64,000 nt of DNA from CAIKMD01 sp963740675. Lineage in GTDB: Bacteria > Pseudomonadota > Alphaproteobacteria > ATCC43930 > CGMCC-115725. Location: positions 916,560-980,559 of the forward strand of contig CAVUFS010000001.1 in the NCBI GenBank assembly GCA_963740675.1, in the 5' to 3' direction. Below are positions 1-8,111 of the stretch, piece after piece (position 1 is the stretch's first letter; every line of letters starts with the position of its first letter). The translations under genes and the position numbers were made by a program. Under the pieces are notes generated by a model, which was not told the DNA's origin, did not search any database, and saw only the letters and a program-made list of their open reading frames with translations.

Positions 1-197
1 TAGCTGGTTTGGACCCAGGCGACTTCATCGGGCCCCGCGGATAGGCCGCCGGCAATGTCTTGCAGCGAGGCGGAGACGATCTGGATATCGAGCAGCGCGA
101 TGAAGAAGCCGATGCACATGATGCTGAATGCCAGCACCTTTTCGCCGAGCGGCAGATCGGCGGGCGAGAGAGCCGCGGTCTTGGCTGAAATCGTCAT
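1..197 (-). CDS. DHA2-type MFS drug efflux permease (EmrB-like), N-terminus only
   Basis: This is the first 65 codons of an inner-membrane proton antiporter; the gene runs off the left edge of the window. After a short cytoplasmic lead it shows the first transmembrane helix with the stretch FFIALLDIQIV, then the periplasmic segment ending in EVAWVQTSY, which is typical of DHA2/EmrB permeases that pair with an HlyD-family adaptor. The start ATG (195-197) lies 2 bases after the stop of the upstream HlyD gene, so the two should be cotranscribed and translationally coupled. The drug or solute exported cannot be read from this fragment. Confidence 0.85.
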   Translation of the reverse strand, partial: MTISAKTAALSPADLPLGEKVLAFSIMCIGFFIALLDIQIVSASLQDIAGGLSAGPDEVAWVQTS

Positions 198-199
198 GG

Positions 200-1297
200 C
201 TATTGCCCCGCGTGACGCTCGTCGACATCGACATTGACCGACAGACCGGGGCGCAGTGGATTGAGCGAAGCGGCATCGCCGTCGAGGGCAATACGGACAG
301 GCACACGCTGCACGATTTTGGTGAAATTGCCGGTCGCGTTCTCAGGCGGGAGGATGCTGAACTGCGCACCCGTGGCCGGGGCAAGGCTGGTGATGCGGCC
401 GTGGAATTCGATGCCTGGGACCGCTTCGGCGGTAATCGTCGCCGGTTGGCCGGCACGCATCGCAGCGAGTTGGCTCTCTTTAAAATTGGCGTCGACCCAC
501 AGCCCCTGCGCGGGAATGATCGACAGAAGCTGCGCGCCGACCGTGGCGAAGCTGCCAGTCCGAGCACTTCGATTGCCGATCGTGCCGTCGATCGGCGCGC
601 GCAATTCGGTGTAGCTGAGGTTCAGTTTCGCAGCGTCGCGATCGGCGATGGCGCCGGCCAAGGCGGCTTCGACCTGGCGCTTCTCTGACGCGATGACGTC
701 GAGTTGGCGCTGTGCTGCATCATAAGCAGCGCGCGCTTGCTGCGCGCCTGCCTGCGACGCTTTGAAAGCGGCATCGGCGTGCTGGAAGGATTGAACGGAC
801 GCAATGGACGAAGCAGAGAGGATACGAAGACGTTCTTGGTCGGCGCGGTCGCGCGTTGCCGCGGCATCCGCCGCGATGATCGCTGCCTGAGTCTGGGCGA
901 CGACCGCCTGCTGTAGTTGGCGATGCGCATCGAGATTGGCGAGTGAGGCTTGCTGCGCCTCGACCGCGGCGTCCGCCTTGGCGAGGGCGGCGCGATAGTC
1001 GCGGTCGTCCAGCGTCAGCAAGAGGTCGCCGGCGCGGACCGGCTGATTATCGGCGACGGCAATCTTGGCGATGATGCCGGAGACCTTGGGTGCGATGACG
1101 GTGATGTCGCCGCCGACATAGGCATCGTCGGTGCTTTCGATGAAGCGTCCGACCGTCCACCATTTCTCGCCGTACCAGGCCGCTCCCGCCGCCAGGAGCA
1201 GGGCCATGGCCCCGATTGCCACCTGTTTGCGGCCGAGCTTTTGCCGCGGTTTCGCGACTTCAGCGGCCGCAATCCGTCCGACCGATCCGTCCATCAT
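200..1297 (-). CDS. HlyD-family membrane fusion protein (EmrA-like) of an MFS efflux pump
   Basis: This is the periplasmic adaptor linking the inner-membrane DHA2 permease to an outer-membrane channel. About 365 aa: a basic cytoplasmic lead, one signal-anchor helix near residues 24-42 (AIGAMALLLAAGAAW), the TDDAYVGGD motif opening the lipoyl half, a long Ala/Gln-rich coiled-coil hairpin (about 90-215), then the second lipoyl and beta-barrel part with RAPIDGTIGN. I chose the ATG at 1295-1297 (a second ATG follows at 1292-1294) because GGAG lies just upstream; an in-frame upstream start at 1339 would add 14 basic residues and lacks a ribosome site. It is divergent from the TetR gene and likely repressed by it. 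Confidence 0.9.
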   Translation of the reverse strand: MMDGSVGRIAAAEVAKPRQKLGRKQVAIGAMALLLAAGAAWYGEKWWTVGRFIESTDDAYVGGDITVIAPKVSGIIAKIAVADNQPVRAGDLLLTLDDRDYRAALAKADAAVEAQQASLANLDAHRQLQQAVVAQTQAAIIAADAAATRDRADQERLRILSASSIASVQSFQHADAAFKASQAGAQQARAAYDAAQRQLDVIASEKRQVEAALAGAIADRDAAKLNLSYTELRAPIDGTIGNRSARTGSFATVGAQLLSIIPAQGLWVDANFKESQLAAMRAGQPATITAEAVPGIEFHGRITSLAPATGAQFSILPPENATGNFTKIVQRVPVRIALDGDAASLNPLRPGLSVNVDVDERHAGQ

Positions 1298-1368
1298 ACG
1301 TCTCCAACGCAACCGGAATGATTGAATGTCGAATATCATATAAAAATGGTGCGCTGCAAAATGATCGA

Positions 1369-1397
1369 TTGACAGTCCGGCTATGCAAAAATATGAT
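1369..1397 (+). promoter_or_regulatory. Consensus sigma-70 promoter of the TetR gene
   Basis: TTGACA at 1369-1374 and TATGAT at 1392-1397 are separated by exactly 17 bases. Transcription would start about 1404, only about a dozen bases before the ATG at 1416. The -10 box lies inside the palindrome at 1391-1408, so a bound regulator would block it. Confidence 0.6.
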
Positions 1398-1408
1398 GAT
1401 CACCATAT
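1391..1408. promoter_or_regulatory. Likely TetR operator, 18-bp near-palindrome
   Basis: ATATGATGATCACCATAT is a palindrome centred on TGATCA with one mismatched pair. It overlaps the -10 box of the tetR promoter. A related half (ATCATATAAA, about 1336-1344) lies nearer the hlyD start, so one regulator could control both divergent units. Binding is inferred from position and symmetry only. Confidence 0.5.
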
Positions 1409-1415
1409 AAAGGCG

Positions 1416-2019
1416 ATGCGGTACGCCGACGACCATAAGCAGCAGACCCATGAGCGCCTCGTAAAAGAGGCGGCGGCGATGCTGCGCGCCGAAGGGCCGG
1501 AGCGGATGAGCGTCGCGACCCTGATGGCGAAGCTTGGCCTGACCCATGGCGGCTTCTACGCACATTTCCGCTCGAAAGACGCACTGATCGCCGAAGCCAT
1601 CGATGCAACCTTCGACGGGACGGCTGAGCGGTTCGCGAAACGGATCGAGGGCTTGCCGCCAGCAGAAGCGCTCGGCCACCACATCGATTTCTACCTATCG
1701 GCGCTTCATCAGGAAGGGATGGCCGACGGCTGCCCGCTGCCGGCGATCGCGGCCGATGTCGCGCGTCTCGGTCCTCTTGCCAAGGCCAGGTTCGGTGCCG
1801 GCGTGCAACGGCTGCACACGCGTATCGCCGCTTTGTTCGAGGCGCTCGGTTATGATCCCGGTGAGGCAAAGGAGCAGGCGGTATCGCTCTATTGCGAACT
1901 CGTCGGCGCCTTGGCACTGGCGCGGGCCGTCGATCCGGAACAAGCGCGCGAGATTCGCACCAATAGCCGGGCGGCGCTGCGTAAGCGCTTCGGCCTTGAC
2001 GGTACCGGCCGCCGCTTAG
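1416..2019 (+). CDS. TetR/AcrR-family transcriptional regulator (3' end apparently frameshifted)
   Basis: This is a repressor of the divergent efflux pair, by context. From ATG 1416 (AAAGG just upstream) the protein begins MRYADDHKQQTHERLVKEAA and has the TetR helix-turn-helix around residues 28-55 with LMAKLGLTHGGFYAHFRSKD. The C-terminal ligand domain follows to RAALRKRFGLDG, where TetR proteins of this subgroup normally end (about 190-200 aa). No stop occurs in this frame; it stays open for about 670 more bases antisense to thiE. A one-base change near 1980-2010 would give a stop at 2017-2019, which I take as the natural end. An ATG at 1383 is also in frame but lies upstream of the inferred transcription start. 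Confidence 0.85.
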
Positions 2020-2030
2020 CCGCTCTCAGA

Positions 2031-2675
2031 TCAAACGCTGGAAGGCGTCGCTGCTTTGATCGCTTCGTTGAAGGCTTTGACCGCGGCGGCGGGGCCTTGC
2101 GGGTGGTCCCACACCGCGGCAATCACGGCGAGGAAATCGGCGCCGGCTTTGACGAGCATGCCGCAATTCTCCGGCGTGATGCCGCCGATGGCGCAAGACG
2201 GCACGGTCATGATCTCGCTCCACCAGGTAAGGATTTCGGGATCGTTGCCGGCGATACGGCGCGTGTCCTTGGTAGTGGAGCGGAAGAAGCCGCCGAACGC
2301 GACGTAATCGGCGCCGGCGTCGGCGGCCTCGATCGCGAGGTGGCGGCTGTTGTAGCAGGTGACGCCGATGATCTTGTCGAGGCCGAGAATCTTGCGCGCC
2401 GTCTCGAAGGATGCGTCTTCCTGGCCGACATGCACCCCGTCGCTGCCCGTCTGCAGCGCAAGGTCGGGCCGGTCGTTCATGATGAAAGCGACATCGCGCG
2501 ATTGCGTGATCGGCCGCAGCACATCGGCGGCGCGGCGGACAGTGTCGTCGTCGACATCTTTCAAGCGAAGCTGCACGCAGGCAACATCGCCGGCATCGAG
2601 CGCGGCTTCGAGCTTGGGCGCGAACGCCGCCGGCTCGAAAGCCGGCGGCGTGATCAGATAGAGACGGGCGCTCAC
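2031..2675 (-). CDS. thiE: Thiamine phosphate synthase
   Basis: Joins 4-methyl-5-(2-phosphooxyethyl)thiazole and HMP-pyrophosphate to thiamine phosphate, in the cytoplasm. 214 aa, a complete TIM barrel: LYLITPP at the start, QLRLKD near residue 37, the phosphate and metal segment IMNDRPDLAL, DGVHVGQED, then YVAFGGFF and the C-terminal phosphate loop AIGGI. The start ATG overlaps the end of the aldolase gene by 4 bases, so it is the last gene of the tkt-gap-fba unit. The YVAFGGFF segment differs slightly from the usual GPVFPT-type loop, so a paralogous ThiE-like role is possible. Confidence 0.88.
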   Translation of the reverse strand: MSARLYLITPPAFEPAAFAPKLEAALDAGDVACVQLRLKDVDDDTVRRAADVLRPITQSRDVAFIMNDRPDLALQTGSDGVHVGQEDASFETARKILGLDKIIGVTCYNSRHLAIEAADAGADYVAFGGFFRSTTKDTRRIAGNDPEILTWWSEIMTVPSCAIGGITPENCGMLVKAGADFLAVIAAVWDHPQGPAAAVKAFNEAIKAATPSSV

Positions 2676-3601
2676 GCCTCGCCGCGATAGATGCGGACGA
2701 TATGGTCGAGCATCTTCAGCGCGTCCTCGCGCGGGCGCTGGAAGGTGTTGCGGCCGATGATCGAGCCGTTGCCGCCGCCGTCGCGGATCGCGCGCGCTTC
2801 GTTGTAGACACCGTCGAGATCCTTCGCCTCGCCGCCCGAGAAGACGACGATGCGCTTGCCGTTGAAGCAGGACTGCACGACATGGGCGATGCGCTTGGCC
2901 GGCGTCGAGATGTCGATCTTCTGCTGCTCGTAGACTTTCTTCGCCGCGTCGAGCTCGAGGAATTCGGTCGGCGGCTTCACCTTGATGATATGCGCGCCAA
3001 GGAGCGCGGCCATATGCGCGGCATAGGCGCAGATATCGATCGCGGTCTCGCCGTTCTTCGAGAGATTGCCGCCGCGCGGATAGGACCAGACCACGACCGC
3101 GAGGCCGTAGGATTTGGCCTCGCGCGCCATCTCGGCGATCTCTTCCATCATCGTGTAGGCTTCGTCCGAGCCCGGATAGATGGTGAAGCCGATTGCCGCG
3201 CAGCCAAGGCGCAGCGCGTCTTTGACGCTCGCGGTCACGGCCTGCGACGGGTCTTCTTTCGCGCGGGCGAGGCTGTTCGCCGAGTTCACTTTGAGGATCA
3301 GCGGGATCGAGCCGGCGAAAGTCGAAGCGCCGCCTTCGATAAAGCCGAGCGGCGCGGCATAGGCCGAGAGCCCGGCATCGAGCGCGAGCTGGAAGTGGTA
3401 ATGCGGGTCATAGGCTGGCGGGTTGGGCGCGAAGCTGCGCGCCGGGCCGTGCTCGAAGCCCTGATCGACGGGCAGGATGACCACCTTGCCGGTGCCGCCG
3501 AGCTTGCCCTGCATCAGGATGCGGGCAAGGTTCGCCTTGCTGCCGGGATTGTCGCTTTCGTAGTGAGAAAGAATAGTCCTGACGCGCTCGGTGAGCTGCA
3601 T
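2672..3601 (-). CDS. fbaB: Class I fructose-bisphosphate aldolase (FbaB/DhnA family)
   Basis: Cleaves fructose-1,6-bisphosphate to dihydroxyacetone phosphate and glyceraldehyde-3-phosphate by a Schiff-base lysine. 309 aa from ATG 3601, preceded by GAGGA about 8 bases upstream. Visible features: ILPVDQGFEHGP near residue 40, VVVWSYPRGG near 180, the lysine strand AHIIKVKPPTEF (Schiff-base Lys), and the phosphate-binding FSGGEAKD and GSIIGRNTFQRP. This is the archaeal-type class I enzyme, common in alphaproteobacteria in place of the class II enzyme. It follows gap and a hypothetical gene and overlaps thiE by 4 bases. Confidence 0.93.
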   Translation of the reverse strand: MQLTERVRTILSHYESDNPGSKANLARILMQGKLGGTGKVVILPVDQGFEHGPARSFAPNPPAYDPHYHFQLALDAGLSAYAAPLGFIEGGASTFAGSIPLILKVNSANSLARAKEDPSQAVTASVKDALRLGCAAIGFTIYPGSDEAYTMMEEIAEMAREAKSYGLAVVVWSYPRGGNLSKNGETAIDICAYAAHMAALLGAHIIKVKPPTEFLELDAAKKVYEQQKIDISTPAKRIAHVVQSCFNGKRIVVFSGGEAKDLDGVYNEARAIRDGGGNGSIIGRNTFQRPREDALKMLDHIVRIYRGEA

Positions 3602-3682
3602 GGGAGATGTCCTCGATCTGTTGCCGCCGATATACCAAAAGCGGGCGTTGTCGGCCACTCCGGCCCGCTGATCAAACTGTGT

Positions 3683-4075
3683 CTAAGTTTCCAGAAGAAA
3701 TGTGGCGCATGCCCTTTCGGGGTCCGCGATTTCACGCAAATCGAGGCTGGCCTCGGCCGGCGGCGCAAAGACCGCTCCCATGCCTTCGAGCTTTGCCCGG
3801 AACCCCGCCGCACCGTGAAAACGCAGATCCGTAAGCCCGAGGCGTAGGGCCGCCATCACCGCACCGGGCTGATCGCCGCAATCGAGGATCGCTATCGCCA
3901 GGGCTCGGGGATAGGCCGCGCTGGCCTCTTCGATCACGGCTTTGAACCAGCCCGGCCCCGTTTGAAGGGCGGCGCTGGGCGCGCTCGCCAAGGTCACTTT
4001 CTGGCCACCAGCCGCGGCGGCGGCGAGCGCCGCGCGCGCGTGGTCCAGCGAGTGAATGACGATCTCGCGCCGCAC
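3683..4075 (-). CDS. Conserved hypothetical protein of the gap-fba operon
   Basis: 130 aa starting at a GTG that abuts the gap stop codon (TAA then GTG, no spacer). The protein is Ala-rich, with SLDHARAALAAAAAGG near the start, a central WFKAVIEEA helix, and AIAILDCGDQPGAVMAALR. The alternating strands and helices resemble a small alpha/beta domain; I recognise no catalytic motif. A protein of this type recurs near glycolytic genes in related bacteria (from memory), so a supporting role in triose-phosphate metabolism is possible but unproven. It sits where pgk would be expected next to gap. Confidence 0.7.
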   Translation of the reverse strand: MRREIVIHSLDHARAALAAAAAGGQKVTLASAPSAALQTGPGWFKAVIEEASAAYPRALAIAILDCGDQPGAVMAALRLGLTDLRFHGAAGFRAKLEGMGAVFAPPAEASLDLREIADPERACATFLLET

Positions 4076-5086
4076 TTACCCCAATTTGCCGACGAGCGCG
4101 GCGGCCTCGACCATGCGGTTCGAGAAACCCCATTCGTTGTCGTACCAGCTCAGCACGCGCACGAAACGCTTGTCGATGACTTTGGTTTGGGTGAGATCGA
4201 AGCTCGAGCTGTGGGGGTCGTGGATGAAGTCGCTCGATACGACCTCGTCCTTCACCACGGCGAGAATGCCTTTGAAGCGGTTCGAGTTCGCCGCCTTCTC
4301 CATCAGGGTGTTGATCTCTTCGGCGCTGGTGTCGCGGCTCGCGGTGAACTTGAAGTCGATCAGCGAGACATCGGGCGTCGGCACCCGGATCGAGGTACCG
4401 TCGAGCTTGCCATTAAGGCTCGGGATGACGAGGCCGAGGGCCTTGGCTGCGCCGGTCGAGGTCGGGATCATGTTGATCGCGGCGGCGCGAGCGCGGCGCA
4501 TGTCCTTGTGCAGCGTGTCGACCGTGTTCTGATCGCCCGTGTAAGAGTGAACGGTCGTCATGAAGCCATGAACGATGCCGACACCTTCGTTGAGCACATA
4601 GGCGACAGGCGCCAGGCAATTGGTGGTGCAAGAGCCGTTCGACAGCACGCGATGCGAGGCGTTCACCTGATCGCTGTTGACGCCCATCACCATGGTGATG
4701 TCGACTTCGTCGGCAGGCGCGGAAACCAGAACCCGCTTGGCGCCGGCTTCGAGATGCTTGCCCGCGGTCGCGCGCGTGGTGAAAAGACCGGTGCATTCGA
4801 GCGCGACATCGACGCCGAGATCCTTCCACGGCAACTTCGCCGGGTCGCGTTCGGCGACGACCTTCATCTTGCCGCGGCCGACATCCATCCAATCGCTGCC
4901 GGTGCTGATGGCATCTTTGAAGCGGCCATGGACGCTGTCGTATTTCAGAAGGTGCGCGTTGGCGGCGACAGTACCCAGGTCGTTAATGGCAACGACCTGT
5001 AGATCGTCGCGGTTCTGTTCATGCAATGCGCGCAGCACGAGGCGTCCGATGCGGCCGAAACCGTTGATCGCAACTTTTGTCGCCAT
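4076..5086 (-). CDS. gap: Glyceraldehyde-3-phosphate dehydrogenase, type I
   Basis: Oxidises and phosphorylates glyceraldehyde-3-phosphate to 1,3-bisphosphoglycerate with NAD. 336 aa. The Rossmann N-terminus is VAINGFGRIGRLVLRAL and the strand ending VVAINDL carries the Asp that favours NAD over NADP. The catalytic cysteine is in SNGSCTTNCLAP (about residue 155) and the C-terminus ends with the SWYDNEWGFSNRM signature. ATG 5086 follows AGGGGA; the frame is open far upstream but only antisense to tkt. 22 bases separate it from the tkt stop. No phosphoglycerate kinase follows, unlike many relatives. Confidence 0.95.
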   Translation of the reverse strand: MATKVAINGFGRIGRLVLRALHEQNRDDLQVVAINDLGTVAANAHLLKYDSVHGRFKDAISTGSDWMDVGRGKMKVVAERDPAKLPWKDLGVDVALECTGLFTTRATAGKHLEAGAKRVLVSAPADEVDITMVMGVNSDQVNASHRVLSNGSCTTNCLAPVAYVLNEGVGIVHGFMTTVHSYTGDQNTVDTLHKDMRRARAAAINMIPTSTGAAKALGLVIPSLNGKLDGTSIRVPTPDVSLIDFKFTASRDTSAEEINTLMEKAANSNRFKGILAVVKDEVVSSDFIHDPHSSSFDLTQTKVIDKRFVRVLSWYDNEWGFSNRMVEAAALVGKLG

Positions 5087-5108
5087 TCTTTTTTCCCCTG
5101 AATGTTTT

Positions 5109-7123
5109 TTAGACGAGACCGAGGGCCGCTTCGACGACGGCCTCGGCAGTGATACCGAAATGCTTATAGAGCGCTTCGATCGGCGCCGAGGCGCCGAAAT
5201 CATGCATGCCGATGAACCGGCCGCGATCGCCGATATAGCGATTCCAGCCGAATTCCGCGGCAGCCTCGACCGCGACACGCGGCGCGGTGCCAAGCACGCT
5301 GCGGCGATAGGCTTCGTCCTGCGCCTCGAAGAGCCGCCAGCATGGCATCGAGACGACGGCCGCGGCGACGCCCTTGGCGGCGAGTTGCTCGCGCGCCGTC
5401 ATGGCGAGGCCGACTTCTGAACCGGTCGCGAGCAGCGTGACTTTGCGTGCGCCATCGGCCTCGGCGAGGACATAGGCGCCGCGCGCCGAGCGGTTCTCGC
5501 CGGCATCCTTGCGTAGCCCGGGCACCGGCTGGCGCGTCAGCGCCAGGATCGACGGGCGGTCGTTATGCGCCAGGGCAAGCTCCCAACATTCCGTAGTCTC
5601 GACGGCGTCGGCGGGGCGGAAAACTTGAAGATGCGGGATCGCGCGCAGCGCCGCGAGTTGCTCGACCGGCTGATGGGTCGGCCCGTCTTCGCCAAGGCCG
5701 ATCGAATCATGCGTCATCACATAAATGACGCGCAGCTTCATCAGCGCCGAGAGGCGGATCGAGGGCCGGCAATAATCGGTGAAAACGAGGAACGTGCCGC
5801 CATAAGGAACGATGCCGCCATGCGCGGTCATGCCGTTCATCGCCGCGGCCATGCCATGCTCGCGTATGCCGTAATGGATATAGCTGCCGGAGAAATCGTC
5901 CCGCGAAATGACTTTCTGGCTCTTCGCCTTGGTGTTGTTGGAAGGCGTGAGATCGGCCGAGCCGCCGATCAGCGCGGGCAGCACCGGCGCAATCGCGTCG
6001 AGTACGCTGCCCGAGGCTTGGCGCGTCGCGGTCTTCGGCGCTTCGCTGGCGAACTTCGTGCGCAGCGCGGTCAGCGCGTCGCGCGCCGCTTTCGGTATCT
6101 CGCCCGATTGTTCGGCTTCGAACTCGGCGCGCTTGCTCGATTTGGCGAGGCGCTCATGCCACGCGGCCGCGGCGGACTTGCCGCGCTGTCCGACCTTGTG
6201 CCAGGCCTCGACCATGTCGGCGGGCACGACGAAAGGCGGCGAGGTCCAGCCCAGCCGCTCGCGCGTGCCGGCGATCTCTTCCTTGCCCAGCGCCGAGCCA
6301 TGCGCCGCGGCCGTGTTGGCCTTGGTCGGCGCGCCGAAAGCAATGATCGTGCGGCAGGCGATCATCGACGGGCGGTCGTCGGCCTGCGCCTTGCGGATCG
6401 CGTCGGCGATCGCGTCGGTGTCATGGCCGTCAATACGCTGGGTGTGCCAGCCGCTGGCGTCGAAGCGCTCGATCTCGTCCTCATGGCGGGCGAGTTCGGT
6501 CGGGCCGTCGATCGAAATATGATTGTCGTCCCAGAAGAGGATCAGCTTGCCGAGCTTCAGATTGCCGGCGAACGAGATCGCTTCCTGGCTGATGCCTTCC
6601 ATCAGGCAGCCATCGCCGCAGAACACATAAGTGTAATGATCGACCAGATCCTTGCCGAAACGCGTCGCCAGCAGCCGCTCGGCGAGCGCCATGCCGACCG
6701 AATTGCCGATGCCCTGGCCGAGAGGGCCGGTCGTCACCTCGATGCCGGAAGCATGGCCGCGCTCGGGATGGCCGGCGCAACGGCTGCCAAGTTGGCGGAA
6801 TGTCTTGATCTCGTTCATCGTCATGTCGGCATAGCCGGTCAGATGCAGCAGGGAATAAAGCAGCATCGAACCGTGGCCGTTCGATAGGATGAAACGGTCG
6901 CGATCCGGCCAATTCGGCTCGGCGGGATCGAATTTCAGGAACTGGCCCCAAAGCACCGTCGCGATGTCCGCCATGCCCATCGGCATACCGGGATGGCCGC
7001 TATTGGCCGCCTCGACGGCGTCCATGGACAGCGCGCGAATCGTATCTGCCATGCGGCGCAAATGCTTGTCGCGCGGGGTGGGAAGGGGGGAGCGGCGCTG
7101 GTGGTGGCTTCGGAGGCGCTCAT
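5109..7123 (-). CDS. tkt: Transketolase (one-base gap in the 5' homopolymer)
   Basis: Thiamine-diphosphate enzyme that moves two-carbon units in the pentose phosphate or Calvin cycle. About 671 aa: NSGHPGMPMGMADIA near the start, the TPP/metal motif GDGCLMEGISQEA (about 165-180), the pyrimidine domain with HYGIREHGMAAAMNG, and the C-terminal domain with LLATGSEVGL. The natural start appears to be ATG 7123 (MSASEATTSAAPP), but the frame breaks at a run of six C (minus strand) near 7085; one more C restores MSASEA... to the intact enzyme. Without it the only in-frame starts are internal, near 7052. It heads the tkt-gap-fba-thiE unit. Confidence 0.93.
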
Positions 7124-7300
7124 CGACAATCATGATCCGTGAAACGGGGGGTGCGCGCACCTTGCCGGGGCGTCACGCCTACGTCAACCGCCCGCGCGGG
7201 CGCGAAGTTCCGTCGCGTTTCCGCGACGAATTGCGCCACCGGCTTTGCCTTGCGGTGACTTTGCGATTATGGTCGCCGCCAATTCCAAGCCGCCGCGCAT

Positions 7301-7375
7301 TGGGGCGTAGCCAAGTGGTAAGGCAGCGGATTTTGATTCCGCCATACGGAGGTTCGACCCCTCCCGCCCCAGCCA
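7301..7375 (+). tRNA. tRNA-Gln (anticodon TTG), CCA encoded
   Basis: Acceptor stem TGGGGCG (7301-7307) pairs with CGCCCCA (7365-7371); the discriminator is G7372 and CCA is encoded at 7373-7375. The anticodon stem GCGGA/TCCGC encloses the loop TTTTGAT, giving anticodon TTG. The T arm is GGAGG-TTCGACC-CCTCC. The accessory island with phage genes begins just downstream, so this gene is a candidate integration site; I could not find a second copy of its 3' end in the window. Confidence 0.95.
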
Positions 7376-8111
7376 GCCCTTAGCGGATTTGTGATCCGCG
7401 GTTTTCCACTCGAACGCGCGCCGGTTTTCCATTTTTCTGTTCGCGTGGTGTTCGGACGATGTCAAACGTCGAGTATCACGCCTCCTACATGAACGGGGTC
7501 AGGCTCCCAAGGATCGCCCGCGCTTGCCTTCAGGTTTTATCGCGCCGATGCACTCAGCTATGGGACGCCGCCAAATCAAGGCATCTGAAAGTTACCAAGC
7601 CCTAAGTCCAGTTTATGCGACTGGATCGCTTTACGCGCACGCCGGTTGGGCGACGGATCCAACGGGCGACGAGGCGCTATGGAGATCGGGCAGGTCTGGC
7701 GCAAAGATGTTGCGTTTTTGTGAGCGTCGTGGTTGGCGATCCCGTTGACGTTAAATCTGCCTTGATTTGTGCTCACTTTAGGCGCATCGAGCACGACCAA
7801 AGCCTCCTTCAGCCTGCGACCGTGCGAGTGTCTTCCGGCGCAGGAACCGATGCCGCCAACGCTTCGCAGTAGATAGCGCGCAATTCTTCATCGTCGAGCT
7901 TCTTTAGCTCGTGGGAACGCGGGCGCTTGCTTAAACCGTTCTGAGATTTTCACGCGGAAAAGATTTGTGCGTCTCCATAAACCATTCGAACAGCTCGTAC
8001 CGGCTCTCGATCTTCTTTCTGCACGGGCTAAATCCGGCCGAAGTAAGCATCGGGGTGAGCCTTGTAGTCAGCGAGTTCGGCTTCTGACATGGGCGCGCGC
8101 AAAATCTGACC
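7376..8111. other. Region without a supportable gene, downstream of tRNA-Gln
   Basis: About 735 bases at the left end of the accessory island. Only short open frames with unremarkable composition are present. On the minus strand a short open run (KLDDEELRAIYCEALAA, about 7810-7940) reads like protein sequence, but it has no start codon and was not called. Confidence 0.4.

Noticed and set aside
2702..3847. Long plus-strand open frame across fba and the hypothetical gene.
   Set aside because: Arg/Asp/His-rich composition typical of antisense frames in GC-rich genes, and no ribosome site.
5565..6887. Long plus-strand open frame opposite tkt.
   Set aside because: Antisense shadow of transketolase with the usual Arg-rich composition.
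7350..7375. Search for a second copy of the tRNA-Gln 3' end as attR of the island.
   Set aside because: I found no other good copy in the window by eye; the right border remains unknown.
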